From Bacteroidaceae bacterium (GTDB taxonomy: Bacteria > Bacteroidota > Bacteroidia > Bacteroidales > Bacteroidaceae): a stretch of DNA of 64,000 bases. The stretch's first letter is position 1; each line of letters opens with the position of its first letter. The DNA lies in NCBI GenBank assembly GCA_017483665.1, contig JAFUVM010000066.1, positions 1 to 64,000 of the forward strand, given 5' to 3'. Below, in pieces: positions 43,912 through 52,612 of the stretch. The position numbers and the translations under genes were made by a program. The notes below the pieces were generated by a model. It had not been told where the DNA came from. It saw only the letters and a program-made list of their open reading frames with translations, and ran no database searches.

Positions 43912-45843
43912 ATGAAACACTTTATATATAATAATGTGAAGTCGCGTCTGCCGCTCGGAAGCTCTCTCCGGCAGTCGCCTGCGGTTCTTCGCCTTTCATT
44001 TTTCCATGTTTTCGTTTTCTCATTGTTCCTTTCCTCCTGCTACGACCTCACTGAGATGAGCCACAACCCCTACGCCATCGAAGGCAGCGGCAGCGCACCA
44101 ACCAGCGAAGTCACGCCCGTGGAGGACGAATCGGAATACGCTGACATCAACCTCGACTACTACGTCACAGCTGAAGACTCAGCCTACTGGAAGGACTACA
44201 TCAGCGCCGTCCCCAGCGACCTCCGCTCCTTCCTCTACCAAAGCTACTACTCGCAGTACCAGCGCGCCACGAACCTCACCCACGACGTCTACTCGGGCTA
44301 CGGTGCCTACAACCAGCCCAAGCACATGAACGGCTCGCCCCGCTACGGCTACACCGACGGATGGTCTGCCTACCGCTGGGAAGACTTCTACAACCAGCGC
44401 TGCACCGAGTACCGCAACATGCTCCGCGCCCTGAAGTTCAACAACGACCCCGAACACTACAAGAACATGTTCTACAAGGTGCGCATCTACATGGCCTTCG
44501 TCCTGCTGGCACACACCGACACCTACGGCGACATGCCCTGCAAGGAATACGTCCAGGCAAAGATTCCCGAAGAGAACAACGTTCCCTACGACTCACAGCA
44601 AGACATCTACGACTGCATGTTCCGCATGCTGGAACAAGCCGTCGACAGCATCAACCCCGAAGACAAGAGCCAGTACAACATCACCGACGAGGACATCTGC
44701 TACTTTGGCGACGACATGAAGTGGCTGCGCTTCGCCAATACGCTCCGCCTGCGCTTGGCTCTCCGCATCTCCAACGTCGACCCCGAACGGGCACGCAAGG
44801 AAGGCGAGGCTGCACTCTCGAACCAATACGGACTCATGGAATCGAACGACGACAACATGCAGACCGTGCCCAAGTACGCCGCAGCCAGCATCGGTGGCGA
44901 GGATGCAGGCGGCGACGAGAACGGCATGGCGATGTGTTCCGTAGCCTACAACGGCGAGTTCGTCCTCTCGTGGGACATGGAACAGTTCTATCGCAACCTC
45001 TCTACCGGCGGAGCGGAGTACACCGTCAGGGAAGGCTCCGGGCGCAATGCCACGAACGTGACCAAGGTCATCGACCCGCGCTGCCTGAAGTGCTGGTACC
45101 GCGGCAACATGACGTCCGAGACACTTGCTGCCGGCGAGGAGTCGTTGCGCGAGGACTACACAGGCTGCCACCGCAACGCGCCGGACGACGACCTCTCCAT
45201 GTCGGTGCTCAAGTACAGCCTTACCAAGACGCAGCCCAAGCCGGCATCGAAGGAACTCAACCCCGACTACTACTTCAACTACTGCCGTCCCCACGTTTGG
45301 CTCGGTTATGCGGAGAGTCTCTTCCTCAAGGCTGAGGCTGTCCTGCGCGGCTGGAGCGGCGAGGCACTCACCATGAGTGTGGAGGATTACGTCCGCGCCG
45401 GCATACAGGCCTCGATGGACCACTACCAGGTTGACGCGGCCCAGGCACAAGCCTACATCAGCGGCGTGAAGTGCTTCTCCGACGGCACCTTCCAGAGCGG
45501 CGACAAGGAACGCATCCTCGAAGCCCTCATCACGCACAAGTGGATGGCGGTCTTCCCCAACGGCAACGAAGGCTGGGCTGACTTCCGCCGCACAGACTAT
45601 CCTGCCCTCGAGGGCATGTACAACACCGAGACTGGCGTCGTCACCAACACCTCGGGCGACCCCGTCCTGGACCATCACCTCATCAAACGGCTGCTCTACC
45701 CCAACAGCGAAAGCGCCAACCAGTTCTTCACGTCCAGCACCGAGCTGCAGCAGAAGAACATGCAGAGCACGCGCCTCTGGTGGGACGTCGACGACACGAT
45801 GGACGACAGCGGCAACCGCAAAACGTACAACAACTTCAGGTAG
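43912..45843 (+). CDS. SusD-like glycan-binding lipoprotein (GH85 locus)
   Basis: This protein has 643 residues from the ATG at 43912. An in-frame ATG at 43885 is possible. The lipobox FLSSC gives acylated C43 after an unusually long n-region (KSRLPLGSSLRQSPAVLRL), which appears to be repeat-derived. SusD features include MAFVLLAHTDTYGDMPCKEY, WLRFANTLRLRLALRIS, YAESLFLKAEAVLRGW and the final RLWWDVDDT. It acts as the lid of the preceding SusC. The locus contains only one recognisable glycoside hydrolase, the GH85 downstream. Confidence 0.9.
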   Translation: MKHFIYNNVKSRLPLGSSLRQSPAVLRLSFFHVFVFSLFLSSCYDLTEMSHNPYAIEGSGSAPTSEVTPVEDESEYADINLDYYVTAEDSAYWKDYISAVPSDLRSFLYQSYYSQYQRATNLTHDVYSGYGAYNQPKHMNGSPRYGYTDGWSAYRWEDFYNQRCTEYRNMLRALKFNNDPEHYKNMFYKVRIYMAFVLLAHTDTYGDMPCKEYVQAKIPEENNVPYDSQQDIYDCMFRMLEQAVDSINPEDKSQYNITDEDICYFGDDMKWLRFANTLRLRLALRISNVDPERARKEGEAALSNQYGLMESNDDNMQTVPKYAAASIGGEDAGGDENGMAMCSVAYNGEFVLSWDMEQFYRNLSTGGAEYTVREGSGRNATNVTKVIDPRCLKCWYRGNMTSETLAAGEESLREDYTGCHRNAPDDDLSMSVLKYSLTKTQPKPASKELNPDYYFNYCRPHVWLGYAESLFLKAEAVLRGWSGEALTMSVEDYVRAGIQASMDHYQVDAAQAQAYISGVKCFSDGTFQSGDKERILEALITHKWMAVFPNGNEGWADFRRTDYPALEGMYNTETGVVTNTSGDPVLDHHLIKRLLYPNSESANQFFTSSTELQQKNMQSTRLWWDVDDTMDDSGNRKTYNNFR

Positions 45844-45897
45844 CGACCCCACATCTCGTCATCACGACATCACGTTAAACCTTAAATAACTCTAGTT

Positions 45898-46072
45898 TCT
45901 GAAGTTAAAGTGGAAGTTAAAATGGAAGTTAATTCGCTACGCTCATGGAAGTAATAAAAGGACAATACCACATAGGCTGTCAGCATCCAAAGCTATCGTC
46001 CAGCACGCAGTGCTTTACTTCCAGCCTGCAAAGCAGGCTTAACTTCCTATTTAACTCCATTTTATAACTCCC
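45898..46072. repeat. Inverted GAAGTTAAA-type repeats with central hairpin in the SusD-GH85 gap
   Basis: The left arm has three GAAGTTAA words (45900-45934). The right arm has TTAACTTCC, TTTAACTCC and TATAACTCC (46037-46072). Between them lies the perfect hairpin AGCCTGC-AAA-GCAGGCT (about 46024-46040). It occupies most of the 250-bp gap, and no gene is seen in it. Confidence 0.65.
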
Positions 46073-46093
46073 GAAACTTAAATAAACAACATC

Positions 46094-49000
46094 ATGAACT
46101 TAAAAAAACTCTCCTTATCCGCAGCCTTTCTCCTGATTGGGCTGTCAGGATTCAGTCAGCAGCCGCTGAATGTGTGCTGCCACCCGAAGGACATCAAGGA
46201 CTGGACGCCCGGTTCGAATCCCAACGATGTCTTCAACGTTGCAAAGGTTCCCTTGCAAACCCGCTTCAAGGAACCGACCCTGATGAAGGCCAACTCAGCC
46301 CAACTCTACGACGGACAGATTTGTAACTCCACCATCCTCTACCCTACTTGCTCGCTCTGCCCTTCGCAGGGTGAGCTGGGCAACTTCCTGGGTTACCAGC
46401 CTACCTACTGGCAGTACATGGACAAGCTGGTCTATTGGGCAGGTGCTGCCTCGGAGGGCATCATCAACATCCCGCCTGCAGGCTCCACGGACGCTGCCCA
46501 CCAGAGCGGCGTGAAGTCGCTCGGTAACATCTTCTTCCCGCCCGCTGCCTACGGAGGCAAGCAGGAATGGGTTCGCGAGATGCTCGTCACGGAGAACGGA
46601 CACTATCCGATGGCGGTCAAGCTCTACGAGATGGCTAAGTACTACGGCTTCGACGGCTGGTTCATCAACGAAGAGACTGGCGGCGGCTCGCAGAGCGAAT
46701 GGGAGGCTTTCTTCAGCGACTTCTACGCTGCAGCAATGGCCGACGACCCCGACACGCAGATGGAGCTGCAGTGGTACAACGCTTCGCGCACGCCCAACGT
46801 CGGCATCCTCAAGACGCACATCAACACGTCGCAGTTCGTGGAGTACGGTGCCGTGAGGGAGTATCGCAGCTACGCCTCGCAGCTGGGCTGCACGGAGGCT
46901 GAGACGTTCTCGAAGATTTATGCGGGCGTAGAGCTGGCGCAGGCCGGTCACACTGGCTGGACGACGGCGCTGAACACGGCCATGCCCAAGACGGGAGGCC
47001 ACGCCTGCTCGCTCGACCTCTTCTGCCCTGAGACAAAGATATGGGAGGACCCTGCGAAGAAAGCCTTCAAGTCGGCCAGCGACTGTCACGGCGCTACGGC
47101 CTACCCCATCGCCAAGACGGTCTTCGAGAACGACGAGGACATGTGGGTGAACCTCAGCTCCGACCCCACGACCGTCGCCTCGAGCGGATGGCCCGGCGTG
47201 TCGAGCCGTGTGCTGGAGCGCTCGGCCATCACCGCCATGCCCTTCGCCAGCGACATGGGCGTGGGCAACGGCAAGTACCGCTTCGTACGCGGACAGATAG
47301 CCGGCACGGCCGACTGGTACCACTCGGGCATGCAGAGCATTCTGCCCACCTGGCGCTGGTGGATTGAGAAGAAGACCGGCATTTCTGTTGCCATCGACTG
47401 GGACAATGCCTTCAACGTCGGTTCGAGCTTCAAGATCTCCGGCAACCTATCGCCCGGCGACCACCTCGTCCGTCTCTACAAGACGCAGATTCCCGTCACC
47501 GCAGGCGGAACCTATCAGGTCGTCTACAAGAGCGAGAGCCCCGTCACCGTCCTGGCACAGCTTTCCACGGCGAGCTCCACAAAGCCCGACGTAACCCTGG
47601 AGGGCACCACGACGACCGTGGGCGACTGGACGGTAGTCAGCTTCGACCTCTCTTCCCTGAACGGCAAGACCATCTACATGCTCGGCATCAACATCAACGC
47701 CGCAGCCCGCGTCTCCAAGTTCAGCTTCAACCTGGGCCGCATCGCCGTGCTGCCTGCCGACTATGCTCCGGCTCCTGTCAAGATAAGCGACCTCTCCACG
47801 ACAAGTGTGCTTGGCGAAGAGAGGGGCGACATCCGTGTCTCGTGGAAGTACACCTGGACGCCCGACTTCGACCACTTCGACGTCTACACCCAGACCGCCG
47901 GCGGCGAGAAGACCCTCATCGGACAGACGCGCGACGAGGGCTTCTACATTCCCACCTTCGAGCGTAACGGCTCCGACAGCTACGTCACGGTGCTCGTGGA
48001 GCCCATCATGAAGGACGGCGAGCCTCAGCAGGCCAGCGAGCTCCGCGTGGACTATCCCGCTCCGACGGCTCCGAAGGTGACGTACGCCATCTCTCCGAAG
48101 AGCTATGTGCTGGTTGGTGAAAGCGTCACCGTCACGGCCAAATGCACTGGCCATCCCACAGCCTACCAGTGGACGCTCCCCGAGAACGTCGAGCTGGCTT
48201 CGGGCAGCAGCCTCACGGAGCAGTCCGTCACCGTCGTGGCGAAGGAAGAGGGCAAGGTGAGCCTCACCGTAGCTGCCACCAACGACGTGGGCACGACGGA
48301 GTACACGGCTCAGGCTTTCGACGTCTATGCCGACGCCTCGGCCATCGCTTCTGTCTACAACGTGCTCAAGGGCAAGACCGTGGTCAGCTTCAGCGGCTCC
48401 ACCAACTCCACCGAGGTGCCCGGCAAGATTATCGACGGCGTGACGAATCCCTCGGCCACCAGTTCGAAGTGGTGCAACATTTCGCCCGACAATGAAGTCG
48501 TCTTCGACTGCGAGGGAGCCTACCGCATGTACGGCTTCGTCATCTACGACGGCAATGCCGGACCCGAGTCGGGTGTGGACCAGATCGACACTTACACCAT
48601 CGAGCTCTCGCAGGACGGCACGACGTGGCAGACCGTCGTCGACAACCAGACGCCCGGCAACGAGAAGATTTCCGTCAAGAGCGACTACATCGCTCCCGTC
48701 AAGGCCCGCTACATCCGTCTCCGTCCGCACGTGAACGGCACCCTGCGCATCTGGGAGTTCGAGGCATACGGCGTGGAGGACAACAACCTGACGATGAAGG
48801 TGGAACCGAAGGAACTGACCCTGATGGCCGGCGTGGGCCGGAACGTCAAGGTGCACTACGACCTGGGCGGCGACCAGCGCGAACAGCTCTTCACCTGCAC
48901 CGCACGCTCCGGAGGCATGGTCACCATCGGCAAGATCACCGAGAACGTTGCCGAGCAGACCTTCACCGTGCCCATCTTCGCAGGCTACAGCTACGGACTG

Positions 49001-50347
49001 GACAACGTGACGATTACGGTCAACAACGGCGGCGCCTATCAGGAACGCACCGTGGCCGTGACCATCGACTCCGACACGCAGCCCAACATACTGGCTGGCA
49101 AGACGGCCAAGGTGCGCCACTTCAAGGCCGACTATTCCTACGAGGCTACCTACAACGAGTACGACATCACGACGCTCACCGACGGCGACCGCGAGACGGA
49201 AGGCCTCCTCGAGATAGAGGACTTCTCTACCCACAAGCGCGACCTCTGGGCTATCTTCGAGGCTCCGACCAGCGAGGGATGGAACCTCTCGAAGGTGAAC
49301 ATCTTCCTGCCCGACGGCAACTTTGGCGAAAACGACAACGGCAACGAGGGCACCGTGACGAACACCGTCGAGATATGCATCGGCAGCGACCTCTCGTCCA
49401 TGCAGACCATCAAGACCTTCACGGAGCTGGACGGTGTGTCGAGCCTCTCGTACATCCTGCCAGAATACAAGAACACCAAGTACCTGGCCATCGTGTCCAC
49501 CCTGAACGCATACTTCTATCCTTCGATGGCCGAGATTGAGGCTTACGAGCAGTACGAAAGTGCCATTCCCCTGAATGCGCCCGTGGAGATTGCCAACTGG
49601 ACCGACGATGTGATTGCCGAGAACAAGCCTGTCACCGACTACACCGACAATACGCTCGACAACCAGGGCTGGTGTCTCTTCACACCCGACGTCAAGGCTG
49701 CCGGCGCCATGCCGATTGTCGACGGCAAGGTGACCACGAAGAGCGGCACCACCTACAGCATCGATGCCACCCGCAAGAACGCCCTCGTGCTGAAGACTGC
49801 CAATGCGCCCAAGACGCTTGAGTTCACCGCTCCCGCCACCTGCGAAGAGCTCTACTTCATCGTCATCTCGGCCGACGGCACCTCCACCCTCACGGCAGCC
49901 GTCAACTACGAAGACGGCACAAGCGAGGCCGCCAAGCAGTTCTCGGTAGGCGACTGGTTCAGCGGCAGCGCAGGTCAGGGCGAAGCCATCTACGGCCTCG
50001 ACCGCATCAAGCGCGGCAGCGGCAACGGTTACACGGCCGACGCCTTCGACGGACGCACCAACTTCCGCATCTTCGAGTACACGCTCCAGGCTGACAAGAA
50101 CAAAGCCGCCAAGGGCATCACCTTCACCTCCACGAAGTCGGGCAGCGAACCCACCATCCTCGGCATCGCCAAGAAGGGCTACAAACCCTTCGACCCCGAC
50201 GCCATCCTGAGCCCCGAAGCCTTCGCTCCCGCCTCCACCGTCACGGCCATCTACTCGCCCGACGGCAGGAAGCAGCCCGCCCTGCAGCGCGGCATCAACA
50301 TCATCCGCACGGCAGACGGCACCGTCCGGAAGGTCCTGATCAAGTAA
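46094..50347 (+). CDS. GH85 endo-beta-N-acetylglucosaminidase, multidomain, secreted
   Basis: This 1417-residue protein has a signal peptide to about residue 22. The GH85 catalytic domain spans about 25-430. The substrate-assisted Asn-X-Glu motif is in GFDGWFINEETGG (N192, E194). The enzyme cuts the chitobiose core of N-glycans. An Ig-like domain lies at about 659-750 (YQWTLPENV) and an F5/8-type (CBM32-like) domain at about 750-895 (ARYIRLRPH). A second discoidin-like domain is at about 1000-1150. A C-terminal tail (GRKQPALQRGINIIR, then KVLIK) resembles T9SS-type sorting tails. It follows SusCD, so the released glycans could be imported directly. Binding specificity of the accessory domains is not readable. 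Confidence 0.9.
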   Translation: MNLKKLSLSAAFLLIGLSGFSQQPLNVCCHPKDIKDWTPGSNPNDVFNVAKVPLQTRFKEPTLMKANSAQLYDGQICNSTILYPTCSLCPSQGELGNFLGYQPTYWQYMDKLVYWAGAASEGIINIPPAGSTDAAHQSGVKSLGNIFFPPAAYGGKQEWVREMLVTENGHYPMAVKLYEMAKYYGFDGWFINEETGGGSQSEWEAFFSDFYAAAMADDPDTQMELQWYNASRTPNVGILKTHINTSQFVEYGAVREYRSYASQLGCTEAETFSKIYAGVELAQAGHTGWTTALNTAMPKTGGHACSLDLFCPETKIWEDPAKKAFKSASDCHGATAYPIAKTVFENDEDMWVNLSSDPTTVASSGWPGVSSRVLERSAITAMPFASDMGVGNGKYRFVRGQIAGTADWYHSGMQSILPTWRWWIEKKTGISVAIDWDNAFNVGSSFKISGNLSPGDHLVRLYKTQIPVTAGGTYQVVYKSESPVTVLAQLSTASSTKPDVTLEGTTTTVGDWTVVSFDLSSLNGKTIYMLGININAAARVSKFSFNLGRIAVLPADYAPAPVKISDLSTTSVLGEERGDIRVSWKYTWTPDFDHFDVYTQTAGGEKTLIGQTRDEGFYIPTFERNGSDSYVTVLVEPIMKDGEPQQASELRVDYPAPTAPKVTYAISPKSYVLVGESVTVTAKCTGHPTAYQWTLPENVELASGSSLTEQSVTVVAKEEGKVSLTVAATNDVGTTEYTAQAFDVYADASAIASVYNVLKGKTVVSFSGSTNSTEVPGKIIDGVTNPSATSSKWCNISPDNEVVFDCEGAYRMYGFVIYDGNAGPESGVDQIDTYTIELSQDGTTWQTVVDNQTPGNEKISVKSDYIAPVKARYIRLRPHVNGTLRIWEFEAYGVEDNNLTMKVEPKELTLMAGVGRNVKVHYDLGGDQREQLFTCTARSGGMVTIGKITENVAEQTFTVPIFAGYSYGLDNVTITVNNGGAYQERTVAVTIDSDTQPNILAGKTAKVRHFKADYSYEATYNEYDITTLTDGDRETEGLLEIEDFSTHKRDLWAIFEAPTSEGWNLSKVNIFLPDGNFGENDNGNEGTVTNTVEICIGSDLSSMQTIKTFTELDGVSSLSYILPEYKNTKYLAIVSTLNAYFYPSMAEIEAYEQYESAIPLNAPVEIANWTDDVIAENKPVTDYTDNTLDNQGWCLFTPDVKAAGAMPIVDGKVTTKSGTTYSIDATRKNALVLKTANAPKTLEFTAPATCEELYFIVISADGTSTLTAAVNYEDGTSEAAKQFSVGDWFSGSAGQGEAIYGLDRIKRGSGNGYTADAFDGRTNFRIFEYTLQADKNKAAKGITFTSTKSGSEPTILGIAKKGYKPFDPDAILSPEAFAPASTVTAIYSPDGRKQPALQRGINIIRTADGTVRKVLIK

Positions 50348-50387
50348 GCCCCGCGTTCACAACTTTCCCGCCCTGCGGAACAAAACT

Positions 50388-50545
50388 TTTTCAGTGGCTC
50401 GGAAATTTATTTCAGTGGCTTGGAAATATATTTTAGTGGTTCTGAAATATATTTCCAAGCCTTTGAAATTGTTTTATGCTGCGGCGCGGGGAAATTTCTG
50501 CCATGTCGTACAGCATTTGTCAACATGTCGTGCAGAACTTGTGCT
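50388..50545. repeat. AT-rich 22-bp tandem arrays upstream of the LytTR gene
   Basis: Three 22-bp units with TCAGTGGCTCGGAAATTTAT, TCAGTGGCTTGGAAATATAT and TAGTGGTTCTGAAATATAT starts run from about 50391. A fourth, diverged unit (CAAGCCTTTGAAATTG) follows. About 35 bp later (50502 on) come two further 22-bp units, CATGTCGTACAG and CATGTCGTGCAG. The rest of 50546-51082 holds one promoter box and no credible gene. Confidence 0.75.
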
Positions 50546-50646
50546 TGCGATGCGGTTGGGAACGAAGCATGAGGAATTGTTGTACATAAAACGTGTTTTT
50601 GGAGATAATTATTCACGTTTTCCTTTGCCGTTTCACACAAAAATGC

Positions 50647-50654
50647 TAACTTTG
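50647..50654 (+). promoter_or_regulatory. Promoter (-33 TTTG, -7 TAACTTTG) upstream of the LytTR gene
   Basis: TTTG at 50624-50627 and TAACTTTG at 50647-50654 are 19 bp apart, the expected spacing. The leader to the ATG at 51083 would be about 420 nt, long enough for regulation. A CCACC-TTTTT-GGTGG hairpin lies just after the start site. Confidence 0.6.
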
Positions 50655-51082
50655 CACCGTCACCACCTTTTTGGTGGAAGCAAGAGCAGAACAAATCCAT
50701 AGGCCCTGGAGCCTCGAAGATATCTGCCTGCAGAAGCCGGGAGGGTGGGAACATATACAAAAAAGGCGTTTACACAGGCGCTTTGTTCTTTGGCTGCAAA
50801 GAATCTCGCAAATTCGACATCAAGTCCGAGACAAAGCAACAGTAGATGTCCAATGTGGGAATATGTTGATACCAACGTTCGCACTACCCTATTTATATAT
50901 TTAGGGAACGCGCGAAGTGTATTCTATATTAACATATGCTTCGCGTGGGCTTCTGCGTTGCTCGTTCAGACTTGATGGGCAATGCGAGAGCCTTTTGCAG
51001 CGGAACGGGCAACTGAACAGGAAGGAAACCCACGCTTTTCTTGTATCTGCCTATTGCAAGTCAAGAAAACATTGTCCCGCTT

Positions 51083-51472
51083 ATGATGAAGATATTTATT
51101 GAGTCGCGCGACGAGCTCCGCATCATCAACCTCTCTGAAGTGCTCTACCTCAGGGCAAGCCACAACTACACCGACTTCGTCTACACCGACGGACGGGTGA
51201 AAAGCGAACTGATGAACATCTCCTTCCTCGAGTCGCAAATCGCCGAGATGACCTCGCAGAGGAACATCCGCAACCCCTTTGTACACGTGGGGCGAAGCCT
51301 GTTGGTCAACACCACCCACGTCGAGGTGCTCAGCATGAAGCTCCAGAAAATCATCTTCAAGACGACGCCGCCAACGTCAATCCCCGTCTCGAAGTTCCTC
51401 CTCAAGAGCCTCAAGGAGAAAATCTCCGAAAGGCTCGCCGAGGATTCGTATGCCGTGCGCAGCATTTCGTAA
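51083..51472 (+). CDS. LytTR-domain DNA-binding protein without receiver domain
   Basis: This 129-residue protein is essentially one LytTR domain (about residues 5-105): SEVLYLRASHNYTDFV, FVHVGRSLLVNTTHVE and IPVSKFLLKSLKEKI are diagnostic. It lacks the usual N-terminal response-regulator receiver, so it cannot be phosphorylated in the normal way. Either ATG at 51083 or 51086 could start it. The next gene, 79 bp downstream, is a LytS-like kinase with missing catalytic motifs. The two probably regulate together, perhaps the scaffold genes downstream. Confidence 0.85.
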   Translation: MMKIFIESRDELRIINLSEVLYLRASHNYTDFVYTDGRVKSELMNISFLESQIAEMTSQRNIRNPFVHVGRSLLVNTTHVEVLSMKLQKIIFKTTPPTSIPVSKFLLKSLKEKISERLAEDSYAVRSIS

Positions 51473-51551
51473 CGACAAACCCCGCCTTTCGGAGACATCC
51501 GGCAAGGCAAAGAGCTGCGTCTCGCAAAAAAAGCATAGCTTTGCCCTCAAA

Positions 51552-52370
51552 ATGTCTACGAACCAAGCCAAACCGACACAGATGAAGCTTTTCAGACTGG
51601 AGAACCTGATTTTCCTGACAGCATGGGGCCTGCTGTTTGCCGCCTTCGTGCTGAAGATCCACATGCACACCGCCAGTGGCACCATTACAGCACCCGACCT
51701 CATCGAACTCATCGTCCTGGCATTGGTGCTCTTCGTCATGGTGTTCATGGCCTGCACAAACAGAAAGGACACACCGGAAATACCCGTCGACAACAAACGG
51801 CTGCACAACATCGAGCGCATCTCCACCAACTCCCTCCGGCGCATACACGCCCTGACCGACATCGCACCGGAGAAAGCCAAGCACGCCATGTGGGAGTTCT
51901 CGAAGGTGATGCACTATGTCCTCGTCGAAGCCAACCAGCCCTACGTACACCTCTACTACGAGCTCGACTTCATCCAGCACTACACCGCACTCATCAAGCT
52001 GCGCTTCGGCGACACACTCAGCGTGGGGCTCGAACTGCCCGTCGTCCCCGACCGGCAGATACCGCCGCTCGTGCTCTTCGCCATCATCGAGGACGTCGTC
52101 AGCCGCAGCACCGGAGTGGACCATAGTGCTGCCATCGAGATAAAGGCGTCGGTCCAGGACGAACGGCTGCAGTTCCTCTGCCGCGGCACAAACGCCAACC
52201 GCCCCGTCGGACGGACCGACAGCCTGGGCATCGACGACGTCCGGCAGCGCCTCGACGCACGCTACGGCCTCAACTACTCGCTCGACATTCACGACACCCC
52301 CGAAGCCTACGCCGTCACCCTCGTCCTTCCCCTCAAAATGCAGGCCAACAGCCTCAGAAACAAGGTCTGA
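51552..52370 (+). CDS. LytS/YehU-like histidine kinase, degenerate (likely pseudokinase)
   Basis: This protein has 272 residues from the ATG at 51552. The longer upstream frame overlaps the LytTR gene. Two TM helices (about 18-35 and 50-68) precede a His_kinase-like region: KVMHYVLVEANQPYVHLYYELDFIQHY and LIKLRFGDTLSVGLELP follow the family closely. The NPHFLFN phospho-acceptor motif is replaced by IERISTNSL. The ATP-binding N-box is IIEDVVSRSTG in place of a VENAxKHG-type sequence. A weak final DVRQRLDARYG segment remains of the NxxxRL motif. It probably senses and binds its LytTR partner without kinase activity. Confidence 0.8.
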   Translation: MSTNQAKPTQMKLFRLENLIFLTAWGLLFAAFVLKIHMHTASGTITAPDLIELIVLALVLFVMVFMACTNRKDTPEIPVDNKRLHNIERISTNSLRRIHALTDIAPEKAKHAMWEFSKVMHYVLVEANQPYVHLYYELDFIQHYTALIKLRFGDTLSVGLELPVVPDRQIPPLVLFAIIEDVVSRSTGVDHSAAIEIKASVQDERLQFLCRGTNANRPVGRTDSLGIDDVRQRLDARYGLNYSLDIHDTPEAYAVTLVLPLKMQANSLRNKV

Positions 52371-52477
52371 GGACACACTTTTTGCGTTCGTACGCCGCAC
52401 CCGGCAATTCGTACCCCCAAACCGAATGGTTCAGAAACAAAGCCTTTTCCCCGACACGACGTATTATCAAAAACTCG

Positions 52478-52485
52478 TACCTTTG
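52478..52485 (+). promoter_or_regulatory. -7 box (TACCTTTG) for the giant scaffold gene
   Basis: This TAnnTTTG match gives a leader of about 120 nt before the ATG at 52613. The gap 52371-52612 holds no gene. Confidence 0.55.
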
Positions 52486-52612
52486 CCAAGAATACTACAG
52501 AAATTATGGGCAGATTATGCACTGCACACTATATATAATAATGTAAGAGAACGAAACAGACAAACTCGACCATAGAGAAAAACAAACCAATATTAACCAA
52601 AAAAACAGTATT

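Noticed and set aside
47447..49234. Minus-strand frame opposite GH85
   Set aside because: It is antisense to Ig-like and discoidin-like domains and lacks any family resemblance.
50660..50884. 74-codon minus-strand frame upstream of the LytTR gene
   Set aside because: No conserved feature was recognised, and the plus-strand promoter and leader overlap it.
50388..51082. Known riboswitch in the long leader of the LytTR gene
   Set aside because: Only simple hairpins were seen. I could not match any conserved riboswitch core by eye.
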